Assembly: GCA_018401555.1 (NCBI GenBank) | Contig: JAGYKP010000096.1 | Location: forward strand, 1 to 42,179 | DNA length: 42,179 nt | Direction: 5' to 3' | Source: Halomonas sp. | Lineage (GTDB): Bacteria; Pseudomonadota; Gammaproteobacteria; Pseudomonadales; Halomonadaceae | Part shown: positions 20,329-28,699 of the stretch, piece after piece | How the letters are laid out: every line of letters starts with the position of its first letter | Position numbering within the stretch: the stretch's first letter is position 1 | The notes under the pieces: model-generated | Database searches by the model: none | What the model was told of the DNA's origin: nothing | Seen by the model: only the letters and a program-made list of their open reading frames with translations | Position numbers and translations under genes: made by a program

Positions 20329-21469
20329 ATGAACTTTGCCTTTACCGAACAGCAAGAGGCCATTCGCGAAAGCGTGGCCAAGCTGTCAGCCGACATGCTG
20401 GCGCCCCGCTACCGAGCCCGTGAGCAGGAGGCCCGCATCGAACGCGAGATCGTCGAGATGCTCGGCGAGATGGGCTGCCTGGGCGGAGAACTACCCGAGG
20501 AGTATGGCGGCAGCGGCCTGGACTGCGTGACCAGCGGCGTGATCGTCGAGGAGATCGCCCAGTGGCGACTTCAACGTTGGCTACCTGCCGCTGCTCGCCT
20601 CGCTCAATGGCCAGATCATCGCCAGTCATGCGCGCCCGGAGCTGGCAAGAGAATGGCTTGCCGGCATCACCTCCGGCAAGAAGATCTGCTGCATCGCCCT
20701 GACCGAGCCCCACGGCGGGTCCGACGCCGCCAACCTCAAGCTGAAGGCGACCCGTGACGGCGACCGCTTCGTGCTAAACGGCGAGAAGACCTCCATCTCC
20801 ATGGCCGACCAGGCCGATGTCGCCGTGGTCTTCGCGCGCACCGGCACCCAGGAGCAGCGCGCCAGCGGCATCAGCGCCTTCCTGGTGCCCATGGACCTTC
20901 CCGGCATTTCCACCAGCCGCTTCGAGGATTCCGGTCAGCGTGCCATTGGCCGCGGCTCGATATTCTTCGACAACGTGTCGGTACCGGCGGACCACATGCT
21001 CGGCGAGGAAGGACAGGGCTTCAAGCAGGTCATGCAGGGCTTCGACTACAGCCGCGCGCTGATCGGCCTGCAGTGCCTGGCAGTGGCCCAGCAGTCGCTG
21101 GACGAGACCTGGCAATGGCTCACCGAGCGCGAGGCCTTCGGCCAGCCGCTGGCAGCCTTCCAGGGCCTGACCCACCCACTTGCCGAGTACCAGACCTATG
21201 TCCAGGCCGCCCGCATGCAGTGCTACTATGCGCTGTGGCTGAAGGACAACGACCTGCCTCACACCGCCGAAGCCGCCATGAACAAGTGGTGGGGCCCCAA
21301 GCTGGCCTTCGACGTCGTCAAGCAGTGCATGCTGGCTCACGGCCACACCGGCTGGGGCGAAGATCTGCCATTTTCGCAGCGCATGCGCGACGTGCTAGGC
21401 CTGCAAATCGGGGACGGTACCGCCCAGATCATGAAGAACATCATTGCGCGCCAGTCGGTCCCACGGTGA
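20329..21469 (+). CDS. aliB: cyclohexanecarboxyl-CoA dehydrogenase (AliB-like), one frameshift
   Basis: Acyl-CoA dehydrogenase of 379 residues after correction. It begins MNFAFTEQQEAIRESVAKL and has [40 protein letters not shown] and NGEKTSISMADQADVAVVFA. The C-terminal half has GFDYSRALIGLQCLAVAQQS, EAFGQPLAAFQGLTHPLAEY, MNKWWGPKLAFDVVKQCML and IGDGTAQIMKNIIAR, a pattern I associate with AliB enzymes. At the usual catalytic Glu (YEG) it has Asp (GDG). One extra T at about 20573 shifts the frame at EIAQ/GDFNVGYLPLLASLNG. I chose the ATG at 20329 (GGAG six bases upstream) over 20317. It would introduce the ring double bond using ETF. Confidence 0.83.
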
Positions 21470-21540
21470 AAGATACCGTCGGTGTCCGAGGCACCCTGCA
21501 CCGCCTGGCGCTGCCGCTTTACCATAAAGGAGTGTTACCG

Positions 21541-22062
21541 ATGGCCGCCCAGGATGACAGAAGCGTCGCCAACCGCCTGTTCTTTCGTCTCTTCCAGGCC
21601 AGCAACATCCTGCAGAAGCAGACGGTAAGCGCCGTGGGCCTAACCACGGTGCAGTGGGCAGTACTGGGGGCGCTGTCTCGCCGCGGCTATGAGAACGGTA
21701 TTGCCTTCAACGACTTGGTCGAGTACCTGATTGTCAGCCGGCAGAGCCTGGATGGCGTCCTCAAGCGCCTCGAGCGCGAAGGGCACGTACGGCGGATTCC
21801 CCACCCCGACGATGGGCGAGCGCGACTAATCCTGCTCACCGAACAGGGAAGGGAATACTGGAAGAGCCTTCAACCAAAGATCCATGACTTCTATGCTCAG
21901 AGCCTAAAGGACTTGAGCTTCGACGAGACGGTCAGCCTGCTGCACTACCTCAACAAGTTCCAGAAGGATCTCCAGAACATCCAACCGATGACTATTGAAC
22001 GCGACCAGGAAGGCGCCAAAGAGCAAGGAGCCGAAGGCTTGACCGACATGGGTTATCGATGA
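21541..22062 (+). CDS. MarR-family transcriptional regulator (BadR-like position)
   Basis: A 173-residue winged-helix regulator. The recognition region is FNDLVEYLIVSRQSLDGVLK (about residues 58-77), the wing REGHVRRIPHPDDGRARLIL, then LTEQGREYWKSL, the standard MarR order. A charged tail follows without known function. AAAGGAG eight bases before the ATG sets the start. It lies in the aliA-badH-badI-aliB operon, as MarR-type BadR does in R. palustris alicyclic gene clusters. A CoA thioester of the pathway is the likely ligand and the palindromes before both aliA copies are likely targets; both are inference. Confidence 0.85.
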   Translation: MAAQDDRSVANRLFFRLFQASNILQKQTVSAVGLTTVQWAVLGALSRRGYENGIAFNDLVEYLIVSRQSLDGVLKRLEREGHVRRIPHPDDGRARLILLTEQGREYWKSLQPKIHDFYAQSLKDLSFDETVSLLHYLNKFQKDLQNIQPMTIERDQEGAKEQGAEGLTDMGYR

Positions 22063-22165
22063 CCGGAAAGCCGCCACCAGCTGAAAATACCCCGTGATCC
22101 CCTAGGCAAGAGCGTAGACCAAGCGTCTCCAGCTGCCAGGCCCTTTCGACACAAATAGCAATACA

Positions 22166-22194
22166 TTGACGCAAATGCCGACCTAGCCTAGCTT
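22166..22194 (+). promoter_or_regulatory. promoter of aliA2, duplicated from that of aliA1
   Basis: TTGACG (22166-22171), 17 bases, TAGCTT (22189-22194). Same hexamers and spacing as before aliA1, within a diverged upstream stretch. The rest of 22063-22165 shows no gene. Confidence 0.5.
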
Positions 22195-22241
22195 AGGCCA
22201 CAGTGTAGTTGGTGTTGCCCTCGGCAGAATAGCAACAAGCA

Positions 22242-22251
22242 TATGATCAAA
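22242..22251. promoter_or_regulatory. candidate operator upstream of aliA2
   Basis: TATGATCAAA, the counterpart of TTTGATCAAA before aliA1, with flanking CAAGCA and AACAA conserved. The TGATCA core is kept but one outer base pair is lost. Confidence 0.4.
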
Positions 22252-22274
22252 AACAATTACCATCAGGAGCTTGC

Positions 22275-23918
22275 ATGCCAATCCATACGAATCTGACGCC
22301 TGAGCGCAGAAAGACCATGGTTGAGCAGGGCGTCTGGAATGACAGGATCATTACGGACTACCTGGATGAGGCGGTGGCCTCGACCGGCGACAAGGCTGCC
22401 ATCGTGACCTACCGAATGGCTGACGGCAGCCGCAGCGAACTCAGCTATCGCGAACTGGACGACAAGGTCACTCGCCTGGCGGCGGGGTTGGCGGGGCTCG
22501 GCGTGGAGAAGGGCGATGTCGTCTCCTGCCAGCTGCCCAACTGGTGGCAGATGACCGCCCTGCATCTGGCCTGCGTGCGCATCGGGGCGGTGCTCAACCC
22601 GCTGATGCCGATCTTCCGCGAGCACGAACTCGAGTTCATGCTCGGCATGGCCGAAAGCAAGGTGCTGGTGGTGCCGCAGACCTTCCGCAAGTTCGACCAC
22701 GGCGCCATGGCCCACTATCTGCAGCCCTCGCTGCCCCGGCTCGAGCATGTACTGGTGGTCGACGGACAGGGCGACGAGAGCTTCGAGCAGGTACTGCTGG
22801 AGCGTGCCTGGGAAGAGGAAATCGACACTGCCGAACTGTTCAAGTCACGCCGCCCCTCGGGCGACGACGTGGTACAGATCCTCTACACCTCCGGTACCAC
22901 CGGCAAGCCGAAGGGGGTGATGCACACCTCCAACACCCTGTTCAGCAATATTCGCCCCCTGGCGGAGCGCCTGGCCCTGGGCGAGGCGGACAGCGTCTTC
23001 ATGCCCTCGCCGCTGGCCCACCAGTTGGGCTTCCTCTATGGCCTGATGCTGCCGGTCTATCTGAAGAGCACCGCGGTGCTACAGGACACCTGGCTGCCCG
23101 AGGAGTCGACCCGCATCCTGCGCACCGAACAGCCGCGCCTGATGCTCGGCTCGACCCCCTTCCTGGCCGATATCGCCGAACAGGCCATCGACCACGGCCT
23201 GGACCTGCAGTCGCTGAAGCTCTTCCTGTGCGCCGGCGCGCCGGATCCCCAGCCCCTGGTGGAGAAAGCCGCGAAGAACCTGCCGACCCGCATCCTGTCC
23301 GCCTGGGGCATGACCGAGAACGGCGCGGTGACCACCACCCTGCCCGAAGATGACCCCGAGCGTGCCGTGCACACCGATGGCGTGCCACTGCCCTTCGTCG
23401 AGCTCAAGGTCACCGACATGGAGGGCGACACGCTGCCTGCCGGCCAGGAGGGCCCCCTCTATATGCGCGGCGCCAGCCTGTTCGTCGGCTACTTCAAACA
23501 GCCGGAGCTCTACGGCGTGGATGACGAGGGCTGGTTCCCCACCGGCGACCTCGCGCGCCTCGATGAGCAGGGCTATATCCGCATCACCGGGCGCTCCAAG
23601 GATGTGGTGATCCGCGGTGGCGAGAACATCCCCATCGTCGATGTCGAGAACACTCTCTACCAGCACCCCAAGATCCAGGCCCTGGCCCTGGTGGGCAAGC
23701 CCGACGAGCGCCTCGGCGAGCGGCTGTGTGCCTACGTGACCCTCAAGGAGGGCGAGGAGTCGCTGACCCTCGAGGAGGTCTGCGCCTTCCTGAGCGAGCG
23801 CAAGATGACCCGCCAGTACCACCCGGAATTCCTGGAGGTGCTCGACGAACTGCCGCGCACCCCCTCCGGCAAGATCCAGAAGTTCAAGCTGCGCGAGCAG
23901 GCCAGCCAGAGCGGCTGA
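22275..23918 (+). CDS. aliA: cyclohexanecarboxylate-CoA ligase-like (AliA), copy 2
   Basis: An open 547-residue copy of the ligase at 16911-18553. All ligase motifs are present: YTSGTTGKPKGVMHTSNTL, AWGMTENGAV, TGRSKDVVIRGGENIP and PSGKIQKFKL. From about 22,610 to 23,750 the DNA is nearly identical to copy 1; differences cluster at the two ends, which points to recent duplication or gene conversion. Around 23245-23262 it reads GAPDPQPLV where copy 1 and, to my memory, the family have GAPIPSPLV: one base gained and one lost nearby. AGGAG precedes the ATG. The MarR gene lies upstream and a transporter binding protein downstream. Confidence 0.88.
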   Translation: MPIHTNLTPERRKTMVEQGVWNDRIITDYLDEAVASTGDKAAIVTYRMADGSRSELSYRELDDKVTRLAAGLAGLGVEKGDVVSCQLPNWWQMTALHLACVRIGAVLNPLMPIFREHELEFMLGMAESKVLVVPQTFRKFDHGAMAHYLQPSLPRLEHVLVVDGQGDESFEQVLLERAWEEEIDTAELFKSRRPSGDDVVQILYTSGTTGKPKGVMHTSNTLFSNIRPLAERLALGEADSVFMPSPLAHQLGFLYGLMLPVYLKSTAVLQDTWLPEESTRILRTEQPRLMLGSTPFLADIAEQAIDHGLDLQSLKLFLCAGAPDPQPLVEKAAKNLPTRILSAWGMTENGAVTTTLPEDDPERAVHTDGVPLPFVELKVTDMEGDTLPAGQEGPLYMRGASLFVGYFKQPELYGVDDEGWFPTGDLARLDEQGYIRITGRSKDVVIRGGENIPIVDVENTLYQHPKIQALALVGKPDERLGERLCAYVTLKEGEESLTLEEVCAFLSERKMTRQYHPEFLEVLDELPRTPSGKIQKFKLREQASQSG

Positions 23919-23931
23919 GCCCAGTCTCTGA

Positions 23932-23985
23932 ACAGACTCGCTCCGCCTCATCATGCATACAGACTCGCTCCGCCTCATCATGCAT
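23932..23985. repeat. 27-bp tandem repeat, two perfect copies
   Basis: The unit beginning ACAGACTCGCTCCGCC and ending CATCATGCAT occurs at 23932-23958 and again at 23959-23985, directly adjoining. It lies in the gap between aliA2 and livK2. ATG triplets in it have no ribosome site. Function unknown. Confidence 0.85.
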
Positions 23986-24061
23986 ACGAAGTTGATCAGT
24001 ACCGTGGGGCATCTTCCCAAGTGCAGTGCAACAACAACCCCAAAAACCGAGGAACACCGCT

Positions 24062-25294
24062 ATGTCTAAAACACGCCATTTCATGCGCAAGCCCGCTCTC
24101 CTGACGTTTGGTGCCTTGCTGACGGTCACGGCAGCCAACGCTAATGCCGAATTCAGCGACGGTGCTATTCGTATCGGCTATCTGGCTGACATGTCGGGCC
24201 CCTACCGAGATCTAGCAGGTCCCGGTGGCCTAGAGGCAATGCGCATGGCCATTGAGGAGCACGGCGGGGCAATTCATGGTGCCACTATCGAGGTGTTCAG
24301 CGCCGATGATCGTAATAGCGCCGACGTGGGGGCCAATACTGTCCGCGGATGGATCGACCAGCAAAACGTCGATATGGTCGGTGGCCTGGTCGCCTCTTCG
24401 GTCACGATTGCCGCCACTCAACTGCTTACAGAACATGATCGTATAGGCATGGTCTCTGGCGCCGCCGCTCTCGGTATCACCAATGAATACTGCAGCCCCA
24501 ACCATGTCCAATGGGTCTATGACACGCACGCCATGTCCAATGGAACAGCTCGCGCCATTGTCGAGGAGGGCGGCGACTCCTGGTATATCATTTCAGCCGA
24601 TTATGCCTTCGGGCACTCGCTGGAGGCCGATGTGTCTAGCGTCGTTAACGAGATGGGGGGAGAGGTCGTTGGCACGGTTAGTCACCCATTAAATACTAAC
24701 GACTTCTCTTCCTACATCCTTCAAGCGCAGGGTTCTGGAGCCAAGATCGTAGGCCTCGCCAATGCAGGAGCCGATACCGTCAACGCCATCAGCACAGCCG
24801 GCCAGTTCGGACTGGTGGAGTCTGGCCAAACACTCGCAGGTCTCATGGTCTTCCTCAATGACATCCATGCATTAGGACTCGAGACGACCCAGGGAATGCA
24901 GTTGACCACTGGATGGTACTGGGACCTCAACGATGAAACTCGGCAGTGGGCGGAAGACTATTACGATCGCGTCGGCAGCATGCCCACCATGGTGCAGGCA
25001 GGGGTCTACTCCAGCACAATGCATTATCTGAACGCCATCGAAGCCACTAGCAGTGATGACGCCGGAACAGTGCGTGCCTGGATGGGAGAAAACCCTGTCA
25101 ACGATATATTTACCAGCAACGGCAAAATTCGTGAGGATGGTCGCCTGGTCCATGATATGTACTTGGTAGAGGTGAAAACTCCCGAAGAGTCTGAAGGCGA
25201 GTGGGACCTCTACCGTGTGCTGCGTACCATCCCTGGCGATCAGGCTTTCCAGTCACTGGAGAAGAGCAGCTGCTCACTAGTTACTGAGAGCTGA
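24062..25294 (+). CDS. livK: LivK-type periplasmic substrate-binding protein 2
   Basis: A complete 410-residue solute-binding protein. It has a signal peptide (basic MSKTRHFMRKP, hydrophobic core, cleavage probably after NANA) and the mature start GAIRIGYLADMSGPYRDLAG. It is closely related in protein to the receptor at 5819-7037 over its whole length. Its DNA is less GC-rich with more A/T-ending codons than neighbouring genes, suggesting a different history. No permease or ATPase genes accompany it, so it probably feeds the LivGFHM complex encoded in this block. GAGGA precedes the ATG; an ATG at 24083 is an alternative start. A strong terminator follows. Confidence 0.9.
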   Translation: MSKTRHFMRKPALLTFGALLTVTAANANAEFSDGAIRIGYLADMSGPYRDLAGPGGLEAMRMAIEEHGGAIHGATIEVFSADDRNSADVGANTVRGWIDQQNVDMVGGLVASSVTIAATQLLTEHDRIGMVSGAAALGITNEYCSPNHVQWVYDTHAMSNGTARAIVEEGGDSWYIISADYAFGHSLEADVSSVVNEMGGEVVGTVSHPLNTNDFSSYILQAQGSGAKIVGLANAGADTVNAISTAGQFGLVESGQTLAGLMVFLNDIHALGLETTQGMQLTTGWYWDLNDETRQWAEDYYDRVGSMPTMVQAGVYSSTMHYLNAIEATSSDDAGTVRAWMGENPVNDIFTSNGKIREDGRLVHDMYLVEVKTPEESEGEWDLYRVLRTIPGDQAFQSLEKSSCSLVTES

Positions 25295-25309
25295 AACCAC
25301 ACGCACCAA

Positions 25310-25343
25310 GGGGCGCAGCCAGTCGGATGCGCCCCCTTCTTGT
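25310..25343 (+). terminator. rho-independent terminator after livK2, right copy of the repeated hairpin
   Basis: GGGGCGCA (25310-25317) pairs with TGCGCCCC (25328-25335), then CTTCTTGTT. Sequence and tail match the hairpin at 78-110 except for a few bases. It separates the plus-strand block from the convergent heat-shock genes. Confidence 0.75.
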
Positions 25344-25370
25344 TGGGAATCATCCCCGGGCAGGCTGCAC

Positions 25371-25763
25371 TCAGGCTGCCTGCACCTCGATGCGCCGCTT
25401 GCGGTGCGTATCGCGCCGCGGCAGGGTCAGGTGGACCACGCCGTTGTCGATGCGCGCAGCGATCGCCTCGCTGTCGATCTCGTGGCTGAGGGTGAAGCGC
25501 CGCGCATAGCGCTGGGCACGTACCTCGGCATACAGCGGGCTCAGCCCCTCGGGCATGGCGATCTGCACCTCGCCCTCCAGGCTAAGCACCCCATTGTCGA
25601 CCTCGATGACCAGCGACTCGCGGGTCACGCCGGGCATGTCGGCGACGATATGCACGGCATCGTTCTGCTCATGGATATCCACCGCCGGCTGCAGTGTCTC
25701 CTCCCGGGGTGCCTGCTCGGTGGGCCGGGAGGCACCGGCATCCTGACGGGTGATCTCGTTCAT
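25371..25763 (-). CDS. small heat-shock protein (Hsp20), second gene
   Basis: A 130-residue alpha-crystallin-domain chaperone that binds unfolding proteins without ATP. The domain runs from PAVDIHEQNDAVHIVADMPG to the end. Features are GVTRESLVIEVDNGVLSLEG, RRFTLSHEIDSEAIAARIDN-type strand pairs and GVVHLTLPRRD; a short basic tail follows. The consensus ATG at 25763 with GGAGG eight bases upstream is preferred to the GTG at 25772. It lies 55 bases after the first hsp20 gene and probably shares its heat-shock promoter. Confidence 0.9.
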   Translation of the reverse strand: MNEITRQDAGASRPTEQAPREETLQPAVDIHEQNDAVHIVADMPGVTRESLVIEVDNGVLSLEGEVQIAMPEGLSPLYAEVRAQRYARRFTLSHEIDSEAIAARIDNGVVHLTLPRRDTHRKRRIEVQAA

Positions 25764-25817
25764 CTCACTCACCTCCTCTGCACTTGCCTGTTGTTGCCTG
25801 ACGGCACGCCGCCGGCC

Positions 25818-26267
25818 TCATGCCGCCTTGACCTCGATGCGGCGAGGCTTGAGCTCCTCGCGCTTGGGCAGCACGATCTCGCACACGCCGTCGCGGAAGC
25901 GTGCCTCGGCGCGGTCGATATCGAGCCCCTCGGGCAGCGCCACCGCACGCCGGAAGTCACCATGGAAGCGTTCCTGGCGGAAGCGCGTGCGCCCCTCATC
26001 CTCCTCCGGCGCCGCACGCCGCCCGGCAACGGTAAGCACGTTGTCCTGCAGGCTGACCTCCAGCTCCTCGGCGCCAAGCCCGGGTGCGAAGACATAGACC
26101 CGCACCGCATCGTCGGTGCGGCCGACATTGATCAATGGAAAGCTGCCGCGCGGAACCGAGCGGATATCCGTGGCACCGGCCTCGGGCAGCATCTCGTCCA
26201 TCAGCTGCCGAAACCACTCCAGCCCCTGGGGACGGCCGGTATCGAAACGCCTGAGATCTCCGAACAT
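25818..26267 (-). CDS. small heat-shock protein (Hsp20), first gene
   Basis: A 149-residue member of the IbpA/HspA type. The N-terminal arm MFGDLRRFDTGRPQ leads into FPLINVGRTDDAVRVYVFAP. The alpha-crystallin core has GLGAEELEVSLQDNVLTVAG, QERFHGDFRRAVALPEGLD and GVCEIVLPKREELKPRRI. ATG at 26267 follows GGAGG by eight bases; the frame-track GTG at 26276 would overlap the ribosome site. It heads a two-gene heat-shock unit under a sigma32-like promoter. Confidence 0.92.
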   Translation of the reverse strand: MFGDLRRFDTGRPQGLEWFRQLMDEMLPEAGATDIRSVPRGSFPLINVGRTDDAVRVYVFAPGLGAEELEVSLQDNVLTVAGRRAAPEEDEGRTRFRQERFHGDFRRAVALPEGLDIDRAEARFRDGVCEIVLPKREELKPRRIEVKAA

Positions 26268-26349
26268 CACGAACACCTCCTACGCAGATTGACCTCTGTG
26301 GTGGGCGGGGGGATCGCCACTCACGGCTGACATCGCCCCGGTAATCTGC

Positions 26350-26378
26350 ACAATAGGAGCGCTTCGACGCTTTTCAAG
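26350..26378 (-). promoter_or_regulatory. sigma32 (heat-shock) promoter of the hsp20 pair
   Basis: On the minus strand CTTGAAA (26372-26378) is followed after 14 bases by CCTATTGT (26350-26357), close to the RpoH consensus. The leader of about 75 bases contains GCAGATT and AATCTGC, which can pair and bring the base of a stem next to the GGAGG. Confidence 0.7.
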
Positions 26379-26434
26379 GGCCTCAGCGCGCCCTTCCACC
26401 CGCTTCACGACACCTCTTCACACAAGGACATCCC

Positions 26435-26809
26435 ATGCCGGCATTGCGCGGTTTCCTCTGGCTGATCGGCTTCCTGCTGGTCGGTGATTCTCTGGTTACC
26501 CTCGCCGGCCTGCCGGTCTCCGCCGGCGTCGCCGGCATGCTGCTGCTGACCGCCTGGCTTGTTCTCCACAGTGGCGGCTTCGACGATATCGCCGCCGCGG
26601 CCCGACCGCTGATCGCCGCCCTGGCGCTGCTGATCATGCCCGGGGTGGTAGGGATCTTCTTCATGCTCGACGAACTGGCCGGGCAGCTGGCGGCGATCCT
26701 CGCCGCCCTGCTGCTGGGCACCCTGCTGAGCGTCTTCACCACCCTGTGGCTGATGCGCCGCCTGGTCGTCGATGGCGATGCGGGCACCCGGGAGGCGACC
26801 CATGAGTGA
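26435..26809 (+). CDS. lrgA: LrgA/CidA-family holin-like membrane protein
   Basis: A 124-residue inner-membrane protein with four hydrophobic segments (LRGFLWLIGFLLVGDSLVTL, AGVAGMLLLTAWLVLHS, RPLIAALALLIMPGVVGIFF, LAAILAALLLGTLLSVFTTL). The motif LPVSAGVAGML and the loop before FMLDE are typical of LrgA/CidA. The family modulates murein hydrolase release or transport of small carboxylates with LrgB. Its stop overlaps the lrgB start by eight bases. AAGGA lies before the ATG. Confidence 0.85.
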   Translation: MPALRGFLWLIGFLLVGDSLVTLAGLPVSAGVAGMLLLTAWLVLHSGGFDDIAAAARPLIAALALLIMPGVVGIFFMLDELAGQLAAILAALLLGTLLSVFTTLWLMRRLVVDGDAGTREATHE

Positions 26810-27516
26810 GCTGATCGAGCACCTGATGGCCAATCCCCTCGCCGCCGTGGCGCTGACGCTGGCCGCCTACTTCGCCGGCGACCGCCTGTTCCGTGCCGTC
26901 CGGGCCCCCGCCTGGTGCCCACCGATCCTGGTCGCCGCCCTGCTGCTGGCCGCGGCACTGTGGCTGCTCGGCACCGACTACGCCGACTACCATGCGGGGG
27001 CGGGCTGGCTGATGCTGCTGCTGGGCCCGGCCACGGTGGCGCTGGGGCTGCCGCTCTACCAGCAGATGGGGCATATCCGCTGCGCCGTGGCGGCCGCTGC
27101 TGCTGTGCCTGCCGATCGCCGCCGGCATGGCCGCCCTCTACGCGGTGGGCATCGCCTGGCTGCTGGGCGCGCCACCCGAGATCCTCGCCTCGCTGGCCCC
27201 CAAGTCGGTCACCGCGCCCATCGCCATCGGCATCACCGAGCGGCTCGGCGGCTCGGTGGCGCTGATGATGGGCGGCCTGCTGGTCACCGGCGTGGCAGCC
27301 ATCGGCTGCGTCGGCCTGGTGGCACGCTGGCTCGACATCCGCGACGAGCGCCTGCTGGGCCTGGCACTGGGCATCAACGGCCACGCACTGGCGCGGCGCG
27401 CGCTCGAGATCGGCCCCACCGCCGGTGCCTTCGCCTCGCTGGGCATGAGCCTCACCGGCATCCTCACCGCCCTGCTGCTGCCGCTGGCCTGGCACCTGCC
27501 GGGACTCGTCGGCTGA
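26802..27516 (+). CDS. lrgB: LrgB-family membrane protein (one frameshift)
   Basis: Partner of LrgA, with about six membrane segments. It starts MSELIEHLMANPLAAVALTL with GGAGG six bases upstream. The middle GATVALGLPLYQQ-type segment appears as GPATVALGLPLYQQMGHIR. One extra G at about 27087 breaks the frame; with it removed the protein reads CAWRPLLLCLPIAAGMAALY. It then continues through SLAPKSVTAPIAIGITERLG, the most conserved LrgB block, to GPTAGAFASLGMSLTG; corrected length 237 residues. Confidence 0.85.
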
Positions 27517-27568
27517 AATACGCTAGAATCGTCGCTCCTCGATGACCGCAGAAGAGACGCCCAGCACC

Positions 27569-28661
27569 ATGGCCCATCGCATCGCCATCAACGGTTACGG
27601 CCGCATCGGCCAGTGCGTGCTGCGCGCCCTAATTGAGCAACAGAGAGCCGAGCAACAAAGAGCCGGGCAGCAGGGTGCCGCGCAACGCCGGGCAGGGCCT
27701 CTCGACCACGAGCCAGAACTCGAGATCGTGGCGATCAACGAGCTCTCCGACCTGGCCACCATCGCCTACCTGACCCGCTACGACACCACCCATGGCCGCT
27801 TCCCCGGCGAGGTGAGTGCCCGCGACGGCCACCTGGTGGTCGATGGCCGGGCGATCCGCGTGCTCAGCGAACCCGACCCCGACCGCCTGCCCTGGCGCGA
27901 GCTCGGCATCGACCTGGTGCTGGAGTGTTCCGGCAGCTTCAAGGAGCGTGCCACCGCCCAGCGCCACCTGGCCGCCGGCGCCGGCCGCCTGCTGTTCTCC
28001 CAACCGGCCGAGGCCGATGTCGATGCCACCATCGTCAGCGGCATCAACGACCACGAACTGGCACCAGCCCAGCGCATCGTCTCGGCGGCCTCCTGCACCA
28101 CCAACTGCCTGGTACCGGTACTCACCGTGCTTGACGAGGCGCTGGGCATCGAGCACGGCGTCACCACCACCATCCACTCGGCGATGAACGACCAGCCGGT
28201 GATCGACGCCTACCATCAGACCGACCTGCGCCTGACCCGCTCGGCGATGCACTCCATCGTGCCGGTGGATACCGGCCTGGCGCGCGGCATCAATCGCCTG
28301 ATGCCCCACCTGGCCGGACGCTTCGAGTGCCTGCACGTGCGGGTCCCGACGATCAATGTCTCGGCCATGGACCTGGCCATCACGGTGCGCCGCGATACCA
28401 GCGCCGCCGAGGTCAACGCCCTGCTCGCCGAGGCCAGCCGCGGACGCCTGTCCGGGCTGCTCGGCTACACCGAGGAACCCATGGCCTCGGTCGACTTCAA
28501 CCACGATCCGCGCTCCGGTATCGTGGACGCCACCCAGACCCGGGTGGCCGGCGGCCACCTGATCAAGCTGCTGTGCTGGTTCGACAACGAGTGGGGCTTC
28601 GCCAACCGCATGCTCGACGTCGCCCGGCGCCTGGGCCGCCATGCCCCTCGATACCCCCTGA
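27569..28661 (+). CDS. epd: D-erythrose-4-phosphate dehydrogenase (GAPDH family)
   Basis: NAD-dependent enzyme; E4PDH supplies 4-phosphoerythronate for vitamin B6. The start [14 protein letters not shown] carries the NAD loop. The catalytic Cys is in [49 protein letters not shown] and [15 protein letters not shown] match Epd better than Gap. A repetitive Gln/Arg-rich insert of about 20 residues follows ALI near residue 22. As read, the frame runs on into pgk. A TGA in the next frame (28659-28661) would give a normal end, so one indel near 28640 is likely. Start at 27569 is chosen by homology; 27542 is possible. The epd-pgk-fba order is typical of gammaproteobacteria. Confidence 0.85.
27635..27694. 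repeat. four 15-bp imperfect coding repeats inside epd
   Basis: Units at 27635, 27650, 27665 and 27680 encode [15 protein letters not shown] and AQRRA in frame. The first two differ by one base. This lies where other Epd proteins have a short surface turn between the first helix and second strand. Confidence 0.8.
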
Positions 28662-28699
28662 TCCCCTTCCGGTTTCCCCAAGATGAGGAACACGCCCCG

